From the NCBI GenBank assembly GCA_040255345.1, contig JBDZUV010000148.1, forward strand, positions 1-7,233: a DNA stretch of 7,233 bases, given 5' to 3'. Under the pieces are notes generated by a model. The model made no database searches. It was not told the origin of the DNA and was given only the letters and a program-made list of their open reading frames with translations. This DNA is from JAFDWI01 sp040255345 (GTDB lineage: Bacteria > Actinomycetota > Acidimicrobiia > Acidimicrobiales > Iamiaceae). The translations under genes and the position numbers were made by a program. Of this stretch, positions 1-6,541 are shown one piece after another (positions within the stretch are counted from its first letter, which is position 1; each line of letters starts with the position of its first letter).

Positions 1-93
1 ACCATGCCCGCGGGCACAACCCAGAACCGGACGTGTCAACCATGCCCGCGGGCACAACCCAGAACCGGACGTGTCAACCATGCCCGCGGGCAC
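1..93. repeat. 38-bp tandem direct repeat, about 2.4 copies, with embedded palindrome
   Basis: Copy 1 spans 1-38 and copy 2 spans 39-76, and they are identical. Copy 3 starts at 77 and matches for 17 bases to 93 before diverging. Each copy carries the perfect 12-bp palindrome TGCCCGCGGGCA (4-15, 42-53, 80-91) and the segment CCGGACGTGTCAACC at the junction with the next copy. The array touches the window edge, so it may be longer to the left. The period is not a multiple of three and the copies have no spacers, so it is neither coding nor a CRISPR array. It begins about 10 bp beyond the lipase stop codon, so it lies in that gene's 3' flank. It could be a dispersed intergenic repeat, the remnant of a mobile-element end, or a protein-binding array. 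Its identity is unknown. Confidence 0.9.
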
Positions 94-103
94 GACAACC
101 TGA

Positions 104-1576
104 TCAACCGGTGAATGCGGGGCGGGCGGTCACCGGGCGGGCGGGCTTCGCGACTCCACCCGACCCGTTGGTCGGCTCGGTCGGCGCGGCGGCACATTCG
201 GGATTCGCCTGGCCGGCAGCGGCAGACCCGTCCGGGTTCAACAGGTGGTGGTAGCTGTTGAACTGCACGCTCATCCGATGATCGATCGACGAAAGCGCGG
301 GGAGACAGACGGTCTCGTCGCCGTCTCCGTTCCGAGGCGTGGCCCGCACCGAGGTCGTGCCCTCGGCCGGGTCGGCGGCGGGAATGACCAGGTCGATGCC
401 GGTGAGGAACGGCAGACCGCTCGGCGGCGGGTCGGTGACCGATCCGGAGATGCCGTCGCTGCCGGCGTCGTGCAGGAAGATACCGATCGTCCGGTTCGAC
501 CGTGAGCTGTTCTCCGCGGTGAGCACGCTGTGGCCGTCGATGGCGAGCACGTCGTTGCGGTCACCCTGGTCCGCCCACCATTCCTCGTTGCGCAACACGG
601 TGAGGTTCTGGGTCTTCTCGGCCGGTTCCCAGAAACTGTCGGCCAGGCCACCCGGCTCGGACGTGAGAATGCGGAACCAGTTGCTCGAACGCACGAAGGG
701 CTGCGGGTACACGTGATGCTTGCCAGTTGCACGCGTGATCTCGAAGACATAATGGGCGCCCGCAGTCAGATCGAGCGGACCGAACGAGCCGTCGCCGGCG
801 AGTTCGATCGTCGCGACCGGGGTGGCACCGGCGGGAGCTTCACCCGTCGTCGCATCGACCTCGTAGACGCGCATCGTGGCGTCGTGTGCGCCCACGTTCT
901 CGGGGAACTGGATCGCGCGGCCCGAGATCTTCACCGTGCCCGACTCGCGCACCACCTCACCGAACCTCGGCGCCTCGCCGGTGACGAATGAGTACATCTC
1001 GGCGAAGCTCTCCGGTGAGTTCACGACCTCGGTGTGACTCTGATCGGCGAACTGCACGTTGCGCGCGCCGGGAAGGCTGCGCGCCGGATCGCCCTCACCC
1101 CAGATCGCGAGGCCCTCGACCGAGGCGGGGATGCTCCCGCCCGACCCACCGTCGAGGTTGATGTACTTGGCGACCCGGGCCGCACGGCTCGGGTCGGAAT
1201 TCAGGTACCCCTGGGAGACCCCGGTGCCCTGGGAGTGACCCGCGAGCACGATCTGGGTCTGTCCGCTGGCTGCCAGCAGGGCGTCGATCTTGGCATCGAT
1301 CCCGGCCCAGACGGTGTCCTGGCTGCCGGGCCAGGCGAGCGAATCGTGCTCGAAGGTGTCGATGCGCTCGGCGGGGTAGCCGTTGGAGGCGAACCGGAGT
1401 GCCTGGGCCTCGAACTGTTGGCCCGACCCCATGAAGCCGTGCACGAACAGGATGGGCAGATCGTCCCGGTCGTCGCCTGCGGCCGGGGCGTCGGAGGGAT
1501 CCAGCGCCGTCGAGCCGACCATGGCGACCATCACCAGCATGCACGCCGTGATGGTACTGATGAGCCGTTGTGACAT
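104..1576 (-). CDS. Secreted alpha/beta-hydrolase, lipase-like, with C-terminal beta-rich domain
   Basis: This is a 490-aa predicted secreted serine hydrolase, probably a lipase or esterase acting on acyl esters outside the membrane. Residues 1-24 look like a Sec signal peptide (MSQR, then a hydrophobic stretch, ending GSTA). The alpha/beta-hydrolase core follows: the oxyanion-hole region FVHGFMG at 44-50, the nucleophile elbow GHSQG at 113-117 with Ser115, and probable triad partners Asp163 (GEGDP) and His181 (QSHTEVV). Residues from about 205 to 450 form a second, Gly/Thr/Val-rich, probably beta-sandwich or barrel region with PFVRSSNWFRILTSEP (293-308) and FLTGIDLVIPA (390-400). From memory, this order resembles the two-domain Archaeoglobus fulgidus lipase AFL. 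The start is chosen for its strong GGAGGA site and signal peptide. The open frame continues upstream to 2437, but that part opposes the membrane-protein gene. The natural substrate is unknown. Confidence 0.88.
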   Translation of the reverse strand: MSQRLISTITACMLVMVAMVGSTALDPSDAPAAGDDRDDLPILFVHGFMGSGQQFEAQALRFASNGYPAERIDTFEHDSLAWPGSQDTVWAGIDAKIDALLAASGQTQIVLAGHSQGTGVSQGYLNSDPSRAARVAKYINLDGGSGGSIPASVEGLAIWGEGDPARSLPGARNVQFADQSHTEVVNSPESFAEMYSFVTGEAPRFGEVVRESGTVKISGRAIQFPENVGAHDATMRVYEVDATTGEAPAGATPVATIELAGDGSFGPLDLTAGAHYVFEITRATGKHHVYPQPFVRSSNWFRILTSEPGGLADSFWEPAEKTQNLTVLRNEEWWADQGDRNDVLAIDGHSVLTAENSSRSNRTIGIFLHDAGSDGISGSVTDPPPSGLPFLTGIDLVIPAADPAEGTTSVRATPRNGDGDETVCLPALSSIDHRMSVQFNSYHHLLNPDGSAAAGQANPECAAAPTEPTNGSGGVAKPARPVTARPAFTG

Positions 1577-1582
1577 CGGTCG

Positions 1583-1588
1583 TCCTCC
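1583..1588 (-). promoter_or_regulatory. Ribosome binding site of the lipase-like gene
   Basis: On the minus strand the sequence reads GGAGGA, then a 6-nt spacer, then ATG at 1576. This is a near-ideal Shine-Dalgarno site. It fixes the start of the hydrolase even though its reading frame stays open for another 287 codons upstream. Confidence 0.85.
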
Positions 1589-1667
1589 GTGAGTGCGGTA
1601 TGAACTGGCCTGGTATCCGCGCGCACCATAGTCCATCGTCCCTGGCGTCGTGACCGATGCGCGAGCC

Positions 1668-1726
1668 GCGCCCGGTGCCCTCCGGTGTACGGGTCCTCCG
1701 GCGCCGGGTGTCCTCTGGCGTACGGG
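1668..1726. repeat. Imperfect 26-bp direct repeat with 33-bp period
   Basis: The segments 1668-1693 and 1701-1726 align without gaps and match at 22 of 26 positions; both end in TACGGG. The 33-bp spacing is close to three helical turns and is also 11 codons. The pair lies just upstream of the preferred GTG start of the membrane-protein gene. It may be a pair of protein-binding sites or a small local duplication. Confidence 0.6.
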
Positions 1727-1747
1727 GTCGTGGGGCACAATGTCCCG

Positions 1748-3367
1748 GTGCCGCTCTTCCGCAAGTTGCTCGTCGCGCTCGGAGTCGTCACGCTCGTCTA
1801 TCTGGCGGTGCTCGTCGTCTGGGGGCCTGCGCCGTACGCGTTCAGCTTCGACGACGCGTTCTACTACTTCACGATCGGTCGGAACTGGGCCTCCGGTCAC
1901 GTCTCGACCTTCGACCAGCTCGACCGGACGAACGGCTATCACCCGCTGTGGCAGCTCATCAGTACCTTCCCGTACCTGCTCGGTCTGGACGGTCTCGCGG
2001 CGGTGCGCTCCCTGCTGGTGTTCCAGCTCGTGTTGTGGCTCGGAGCGATGGTGCTCGTCGCCCGGGTGATCGTCGACGCGATCGGTTCCTGGCCGCGCCT
2101 CGAGGCGCACCCCGAGGCCCGCCCGTTCTGCGACGCGGTGGTGGTCGTGGCCTACGTGGTGGTCGCCGCGAATCCGTTCGTCTTCAAGATGACGGTGAAC
2201 GGCCTGGAATCCGGGCTGGTCGTCCCCGTGGGCGCGGCGCTGCTCGCCCATGCCTCGCTGTTCCGGGGACGCTTCGTCAGCCAGACGACGGTGCGACAAC
2301 GCCTGGTCACCGGCGCCCTGCTCGCCCTGGCTTTTCTGGCGCGGACCGACGCGGTGATCCTGCTGGCACCGCTCGTGCTCTGGTGCCTGCTCGACGCAGG
2401 GAAGCCGCCCCTGACCCGCGGCCGACGACTGCGGCACGTCGGGGAGATCTTCGTCGTGCCGGCCGTGGTGATCATCGCGTACCTCGTGGTCAACCAGATC
2501 GCCTTCGGCACCGCACTGCAGGTGTCGGGATCGATCAAGCGCCTCCCACTCACTCCGCTGCGAGGCGCACTGGTGGTCGTCTGGGCGGCGCTGGGCGGCG
2601 CGTCACTGCTCGCTGCCCGCCGCCCGATCAAGCGCTCGACCCGGGCGCCACTCGTCAGGAGGTTCTTCGCCTCCACCGCGTGGTACGGCGCGTTCTGCAT
2701 CGGGCTCCTCGGGTACTACTCGACCCTCCAGGAAGTCCCCTACCTCTGGTACTTCGCGCCCCTCGCCTTGTACGGCACCTTGCTGATCGTGCTGGCCGTC
2801 GCGGACCTCGCCGCCGGTGCCGTCGGCGAAGCGGCGCAGGCCTCGAAGCGGGTGACCAGCGCCGCGGTGCGTGCGCCGGCGTTGATCCTCTGCGTCCCCC
2901 TCGTCGTCGCCTTCGCGTGGTCGGTACCGTCACTCGTCGACCCGGGTGCCCGTGCGCTGTTGGTCCACGACGCCGCAGCCGGCCGTTGGATCGCCACGCA
3001 CCTGCCGCCCGACGCCCGGATCGCGTCGTGGGACGCGGGTGCGCTCGGCTATTTCGCGAACCGACAGGTCGTGAACCTCGACGGCGTCGTCAACAGTCAC
3101 GCCTACTCCGAGGCCGTCCGCGACGGGCGCACCGCTGCCTTTCTCTCCGAACGCGACATCGGGTGGGTGGCGAACCACGGCGGCGACGTCGACGGACGCG
3201 ATCCCGACATCGACGACCAGATCCGTGCGCTGTTCGGCGACGACGAGATCGACCGGATCGCCGTCGTCTACCGCGACACCTACGACTACAGCGGCACCTT
3301 GGACGGGTCACGGACCGACACGTCGACCAAGCACGTGGGAACCTACGTGTACCGCCTCGACCGCTGA
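1748..3367 (+). CDS. Multi-pass membrane protein, putative GT-C-type glycosyltransferase
   Basis: This is a 539-aa integral membrane protein. The first membrane segment is at about 6-26. An acidic motif FSFDDAFYY (32-40) sits in the first outer loop, followed by RTNGYHPLW (60-68). Hydrophobic segments follow at about 84-108, 127-148, 152-172, 186-214, 233-255, 272-292, 308-325, 335-357 and 375-396, with FLARTDAVIL (196-205) between two of them. A soluble C-terminal domain (about 400-539, with WDAGALGYFANRQVVNLDG at 428-446) is probably extracytoplasmic. The Asp-Asp pair in the first loop and the overall topology are typical of polyprenyl-phosphate-sugar-dependent GT-C transferases, so a role in envelope glycan or protein glycosylation is inferred; donor and acceptor are unknown. 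The GTG at 1748 is preferred because it gives a short basic N-terminus (MPLFRK) before the first helix. In-frame GTGs at 1730 and 1685 are alternatives. No strong ribosome binding site settles the start. Confidence 0.82.
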   Translation: MPLFRKLLVALGVVTLVYLAVLVVWGPAPYAFSFDDAFYYFTIGRNWASGHVSTFDQLDRTNGYHPLWQLISTFPYLLGLDGLAAVRSLLVFQLVLWLGAMVLVARVIVDAIGSWPRLEAHPEARPFCDAVVVVAYVVVAANPFVFKMTVNGLESGLVVPVGAALLAHASLFRGRFVSQTTVRQRLVTGALLALAFLARTDAVILLAPLVLWCLLDAGKPPLTRGRRLRHVGEIFVVPAVVIIAYLVVNQIAFGTALQVSGSIKRLPLTPLRGALVVVWAALGGASLLAARRPIKRSTRAPLVRRFFASTAWYGAFCIGLLGYYSTLQEVPYLWYFAPLALYGTLLIVLAVADLAAGAVGEAAQASKRVTSAAVRAPALILCVPLVVAFAWSVPSLVDPGARALLVHDAAAGRWIATHLPPDARIASWDAGALGYFANRQVVNLDGVVNSHAYSEAVRDGRTAAFLSERDIGWVANHGGDVDGRDPDIDDQIRALFGDDEIDRIAVVYRDTYDYSGTLDGSRTDTSTKHVGTYVYRLDR

Positions 3368-3401
3368 CGGCGCTGCAACTCAGGCCCGGGCGGCAGCGCC
3401 G
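3368..3401. terminator. GC-rich hairpin at the convergent gene junction, possible bidirectional terminator
   Basis: The arms CGGCGCTGC (3368-3376) and GCAGCGCCG (3393-3401) are perfectly complementary over 9 bp, and the 16-nt loop contains the palindrome GCCCGGGC. The left arm begins on the base after the membrane-protein stop codon. The right arm lies inside the last codons of the opposing sulfhydrylase gene. There is no T-run on either side, so it would be a U-tract-less terminator, a form proposed for high-GC actinobacteria. The hairpin is directly visible; its terminator function is inferred. Confidence 0.5.
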
Positions 3402-4699
3402 AATGCCTGGTCCAGATCGGCGATGATGTCATCGACGGTCTCCAGACCCACCGACAGGCGCACGAGTCCGGGTTCGATGCCGATGCGCAGCAGTTCGGTC
3501 TCGTTCATCTGCGAGTGCGTGGTGGATGCCGGGTGGATCGCGAGGCTTCGGACATCGCCCATGTTGGCGACGTGTTGGTGGAGCTCGAGCGCGTCGATGA
3601 ACGCCTTGCCGGCGGCCAGACCGCCGCTGATCACGAACGACGGCAGCGACCCATAGCCCTTGCCACCGAACAGTTCGGTTGCCCGGCCGTGCCACGGCGA
3701 CGACGCCAGCCCGGCGAAGTTGACCCTGTCGACCTGAGGGTGGTGGTCGAGGAACTCCGCGACCTTCGCCGCGTTCGCGTTGTGGGCCTTCACGCGGTGG
3801 CTGAGCGTCTCGATCCCCTGGATCGTGAGGAACGCGTTGAACGGCGAGATCGCCGTGCCCAGGTCGCGCAGCAGTTGCACCCGGGCCTTGATGATGAACG
3901 CACCCGGCCCGAGGGCCGGCCAGTACGCCAGACCGTTGTAGGTCTCGTCGGGTTCGACGAGACCGGGAAAGCGGTCGTTCTGGGCGAAGTCGAAGGTGCC
4001 GCAGTCCACGATGACCCCGCCGATCGTCGTCGCATGACCCGACAGAAATTTGGTGGACGAGTGCAGGATGACATCCGCGCCGTGGTCACGTGGGTTGAAC
4101 AGCCACGGGGTGGCGACGGTGTTGTCGACGATCATCGGCACCCCCACGTCGTGCGCGATGTCCGCGACCCCGCGCAGGTCGAGTACGTCGTTCTTCGGGT
4201 TTCCGATCGTCTCGCCGAAGAATGCCTTGGTGTTCGGCCGGGCGGCGTCGCGCCAGGCGTCGAGGTCGTCGGGGTCGTCGAGGAACGTGAAGTCGATGCC
4301 GAGTTTGCGCAGGGTGTGATGGAACAGGTTGAACGTGCCGCCGTACAGCGACGCCGAGGCGACGATGTGATCGCCGGCGCCGGCGAGGTTCACGATCGCC
4401 ATGAGACTGGCCGACTGGCCCGATGACACGTGCAGGGCACCCGGTAGACCCACGGCGGTGTCGGGCGCCCCCTCGAGGGCGGCGACCTTCGCCTCGACGG
4501 CTGCCTGGGTCGGATTCTGGATCCGCGTGTAGATGTTGCCCATCTCGCTCAGGGCGAACAACGCCGCAGCGTGATCGGTGTCGTCGAACTGGAACGACGT
4601 CGTCTGATAGATCGGCGTCGCGGTCGCCCCGGTGGCCGGGTCGGGTGCGTGGCCGGCGTGGATCTGCTTGGTCTCGAAACCCCAGGATTCGTCTGCCAT
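3380..4699 (-). CDS. metY: O-acetylhomoserine sulfhydrylase, paralog 2 (MetY type)
   Basis: This is a 439-aa PLP enzyme of the Cys/Met metabolism family. The expected reaction is O-acetylhomoserine plus sulfide to homocysteine plus acetate, in the cytoplasm, on the direct-sulfhydrylation route to methionine. Visible family marks are FETKQIHAG (8-16), IYTRIQNPT (56-64), the phosphate loop SSGQSA (92-97), VDNTVATP with Asp192 facing the PLP ring nitrogen, the Schiff-base Lys217 in HSSTKF, and the carboxylate-binding Arg414 in LVRLSVG. The protein is full length and uninterrupted, and reads closest to mycobacterial/corynebacterial MetY (MetC) proteins. Residues 78-91 form a somewhat long Gly/Pro-rich loop before the SSGQSA motif. 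It is the last gene of the three-gene operon, 24 bp after the CoA-binding gene, and has no clear Shine-Dalgarno sequence. A cystathionine gamma-synthase-like or O-succinylhomoserine role is less likely. Confidence 0.93.
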   Translation of the reverse strand: MADESWGFETKQIHAGHAPDPATGATATPIYQTTSFQFDDTDHAAALFALSEMGNIYTRIQNPTQAAVEAKVAALEGAPDTAVGLPGALHVSSGQSASLMAIVNLAGAGDHIVASASLYGGTFNLFHHTLRKLGIDFTFLDDPDDLDAWRDAARPNTKAFFGETIGNPKNDVLDLRGVADIAHDVGVPMIVDNTVATPWLFNPRDHGADVILHSSTKFLSGHATTIGGVIVDCGTFDFAQNDRFPGLVEPDETYNGLAYWPALGPGAFIIKARVQLLRDLGTAISPFNAFLTIQGIETLSHRVKAHNANAAKVAEFLDHHPQVDRVNFAGLASSPWHGRATELFGGKGYGSLPSFVISGGLAAGKAFIDALELHQHVANMGDVRSLAIHPASTTHSQMNETELLRIGIEPGLVRLSVGLETVDDIIADLDQAFGAAARA

Positions 4700-4723
4700 G
4701 CGGGCCGAGACTATCTGGTGGGG

Positions 4724-5227
4724 TCAGTCGAGGGGTCGGTGCCGCTTCGACGAGATCACGCCGGTGCGGAAGCCGTTCAGGTTCAGTCGCCCCGAGAACC
4801 GGGCGTGTTCGATCTTGAGGCACCGGTCCTGCACGACGGCCAGGCCGGCGTCGATCGCCTTGCGGGCCGCGGCGTCGTGGCGCAGCCCGAGCTGGAACCA
4901 CACGACCTTCGCCCCGACCTCGATCGCTTCGTCGACGACCTCGGGGATCGCCTCTTCGCGTCGGAAGATGTCGACGATGTCGGGCACCTCGGGCAGATCG
5001 GCGAGGCTCGGATACGACGGTCGCCCGAGCACTTCGTCGTACGCCGGGTTCACGAAGCTGGTGCGAAGGGGCGTACGGATCAGATAGGCGGCGACGAAGT
5101 TCGACGAGCGCAGCGGGTTGGCCGACACCCCGACCAGCGCGACGGAGCGCGCGTCCTGGATGACCTGCAGTCGTTCGAGCGCGGTCGCCTCGGGTACGTC
5201 GGCGGTGGTCAGGGGCATGGTCGTCAT
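4724..5227 (-). CDS. CoA-binding domain protein (COG1832/YccU type)
   Basis: This is a 167-aa single-domain Rossmann-fold protein of the CoA_binding_2 family. The nucleotide-binding loop is VGVSANPLRSS (32-42), followed by FVNPAYDEVLG (58-68), DIVDIFR (83-89), the conserved VVWFQLG (108-114) and DRCLKIEH (134-141) with Cys136. The tail NGFRTGVISSKR (151-162) extends past the core domain. The family is named for similarity to the CoA-binding domain of succinyl-CoA synthetase, and no reaction is established for stand-alone members. Its ATG overlaps the TGA of the upstream sulfhydrylase paralog as ATGA, and a good GGAGAA site sits inside that gene, so the two are probably translationally coupled. 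Being sandwiched between two sulfhydrylases suggests an accessory role in sulfur or acyl-thiol handling; this is inference. A second in-frame ATG three codons in (5218) is an alternative start. Confidence 0.9.
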   Translation of the reverse strand: MTTMPLTTADVPEATALERLQVIQDARSVALVGVSANPLRSSNFVAAYLIRTPLRTSFVNPAYDEVLGRPSYPSLADLPEVPDIVDIFRREEAIPEVVDEAIEVGAKVVWFQLGLRHDAAARKAIDAGLAVVQDRCLKIEHARFSGRLNLNGFRTGVISSKRHRPLD

Positions 5228-6510
5228 GAGCGGTTCTCCAGTGCGCGGTCCAGGTCTTCGAGGATGTCGTCGATCGTCTCGATTCCCACCGAGATTCGGA
5301 TCATGTCGTCTCCCACTCCGGTTGCTTCACGTTCGGCGTCGTCGACCTGTTGGTGGGTCGTCGACGCCGGATGGATCACCAGGGTCTTGGCATCACCCAC
5401 GTTCGCGAGGTGCGATGCCAGTTCGACGCCGTCGATGAATCGCACCCCGGCCTCGTAGCCACCCTTCAACCCGAAGGTGAAGACCGCTCCGGGGCCTTTG
5501 GGCAGATAGCGCCGGGCGAGTTCGGTCCAGGGGTTGTCGTCGAAGATCGGGTAGGACACCCAGGCCACCCGGGGATGCTCTGCGAGGAAGCGGGCGACCG
5601 CAGCCGCGTTGGCGACGTGACGGTCCATGCGCAGCGACAGCGTCTCGAGGCCCTGAAGCAGCAGGAACGCGTGGAACGGTGACAGGGCGGCGCCGACGTC
5701 GCGCAGCACCTCGGTCCGGGCGCGCATCAAGTAGCCGTATTCTCTGAAGTTCTCCCAGAAGTTCAGCCCGTGGTAGGCGGGCGACGGTTCCGACAGGGTC
5801 GGGAAGTGGCCGTTGTCGAAGGGAAACTCCCCCGATTCGACGATGACGCCGCCCATGGCCGTGCCGTGGCCACCGATGAACTTGGTGGCCGAATGCACCA
5901 CGATGTCGGCGCCCCACTGGATCGGTCGGCACAGATAGGGCGTGGCGAAGGTGTTGTCGACGACGAGCGGGATGCCGTGGGCGTGGGCGATCTCCGCAAG
6001 GGCGGCGATGTCACAGATCGTGCCGCCCGGGTTGCCGATGACCTCGGCGAAGATCGCCTTCGTGTTCGGACGGATCGCTCGGTCGAACGCCTCGATGTCG
6101 GCTGGGTCCACGAAGTCGACCTCGATGCCCATGCGGCGGAAGGTCACGTTGAACTGGGTGTAGGTGCCGCCATACAGCGAATTCGACGACACCAGGTGGT
6201 CACCGTTGGTCGCCAGCGTGAGCAACGCCATGAGCTGTGCCGACATGCCCGATGCGGCAGCGAGTCCGCCGAGGCCGTCCTCGAGGGACGCCATGCGTTC
6301 CTCGAACGCGGCGACCGTCGGGTTCGAGATGCGGCTGTAGATCGTGCCGAACGACTGCAACGAGAACAGATCGGCAGCCTGCTGGGTGTCTTCGAACACG
6401 AACGACGTCGACGCGTAGATCGGCATCGCCCGAGCGCCGGTCTCCGGGTCGGGCCGTTGCCCGGCGTGGATCGCCAGCGTGTCGAAGCCGTAGTCACTCG
6501 TGTCTGCCAT
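5224..6510 (-). CDS. O-acetylhomoserine aminocarboxypropyltransferase-like PLP enzyme, paralog 1
   Basis: This is a 428-aa member of the same Cys/Met PLP family as the last gene of the operon. Marks are FDTLAIHAG (9-17), IYSRISNPT (57-65), the phosphate loop SGMSAQ (87-92), VVDNTFATP with Asp185, the Schiff-base Lys210 in HSATKF, LSPFHAFLLLQGLETLSLRM (276-295) and the substrate-binding Arg405 in MIRISVG. It probably makes homocysteine from O-acetylhomoserine and sulfide or another sulfur nucleophile. It is clearly not a recent copy of its neighbour: phrases such as FEDTQQAADLFSLQSFG, WENFREYGYLMRARTEVLRD and VSYPIFDDNPW differ, and it lacks the 78-91 loop. Its subtype looks nearer to proteobacterial-style enzymes. 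It is first in the operon. The ATG at 6510 has a modest AGGGTGG site. An upstream start at 6558 would lie inside the predicted promoter and is not used here. Substrate preference cannot be read from the sequence. Confidence 0.9.
   Translation of the reverse strand: MADTSDYGFDTLAIHAGQRPDPETGARAMPIYASTSFVFEDTQQAADLFSLQSFGTIYSRISNPTVAAFEERMASLEDGLGGLAAASGMSAQLMALLTLATNGDHLVSSNSLYGGTYTQFNVTFRRMGIEVDFVDPADIEAFDRAIRPNTKAIFAEVIGNPGGTICDIAALAEIAHAHGIPLVVDNTFATPYLCRPIQWGADIVVHSATKFIGGHGTAMGGVIVESGEFPFDNGHFPTLSEPSPAYHGLNFWENFREYGYLMRARTEVLRDVGAALSPFHAFLLLQGLETLSLRMDRHVANAAAVARFLAEHPRVAWVSYPIFDDNPWTELARRYLPKGPGAVFTFGLKGGYEAGVRFIDGVELASHLANVGDAKTLVIHPASTTHQQVDDAEREATGVGDDMIRISVGIETIDDILEDLDRALENRS
5234..5239 (-). 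promoter_or_regulatory. Ribosome binding site of the CoA-binding gene, inside the upstream gene
   Basis: The minus strand reads GGAGAA, a 6-nt spacer, then the ATG at 5227 that overlaps the upstream stop codon as ATGA. The site supports this start over the internal ATG at 5218 and indicates coupled translation with the upstream sulfhydrylase. Confidence 0.75.
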
Positions 6511-6541
6511 GGGGGCCACCCTAGGGACGCGATCGATGCGA

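Larger units (their letters stand above)
1577..1747. promoter_or_regulatory. Divergent intergenic region between lipase and membrane-protein genes
   Basis: This 171-bp gap must contain the 5' signals of both divergent genes. No convincing -35/-10 pair stands out. A TATGGT hexamer on the minus strand (1625-1630) is a weak -10 candidate for the lipase. The right half contains a 26-bp imperfect direct repeat, described separately. If the membrane protein starts at the upstream GTG at 1685, the gap shrinks to 108 bp. Confidence 0.4.

Noticed and set aside
1..93. CRISPR array
   Set aside because: The repeats are directly adjacent with no unique spacers, and no cas-like gene is visible.
108..136. 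Possible terminator hairpin (CCGGTGA / TCACCGG) at the 3' end of the lipase gene
   Set aside because: It is only a 7-bp stem with a 15-nt loop inside the final codons and has no T-run. In DNA this GC-rich, such a match is easily accidental.
1541..1576. Lipoprotein signal (ITAC at residues 9-12) in the lipase-like protein
   Set aside because: The match to a lipobox is formal only. The cysteine comes after too short a hydrophobic segment, and hydrophobic sequence continues to residue 20, so a standard signal peptide cut near residue 24 fits better.
1577..2437. Upstream extension of the lipase reading frame (open for 287 more codons on the minus strand)
   Set aside because: It is antisense to the well-supported membrane-protein gene, has low-complexity Arg/Glu/His-rich content typical of a high-GC shadow frame, and a strong ribosome site plus signal peptide mark the real start at 1576.
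1657..3426. Long plus-strand frame of 589 codons overlapping the membrane-protein gene in another frame
   Set aside because: The translation is Arg/Pro-rich with no domain or motif, whereas the 1748-3367 frame gives regular membrane segments and conserved motifs.
3515..5458. Plus-strand open frames opposite the sulfhydrylases and the CoA-binding gene
   Set aside because: They are antisense to genes with complete catalytic motifs. Their products are Arg/Val/Gly-rich with no recognisable family, as expected in GC-rich DNA.
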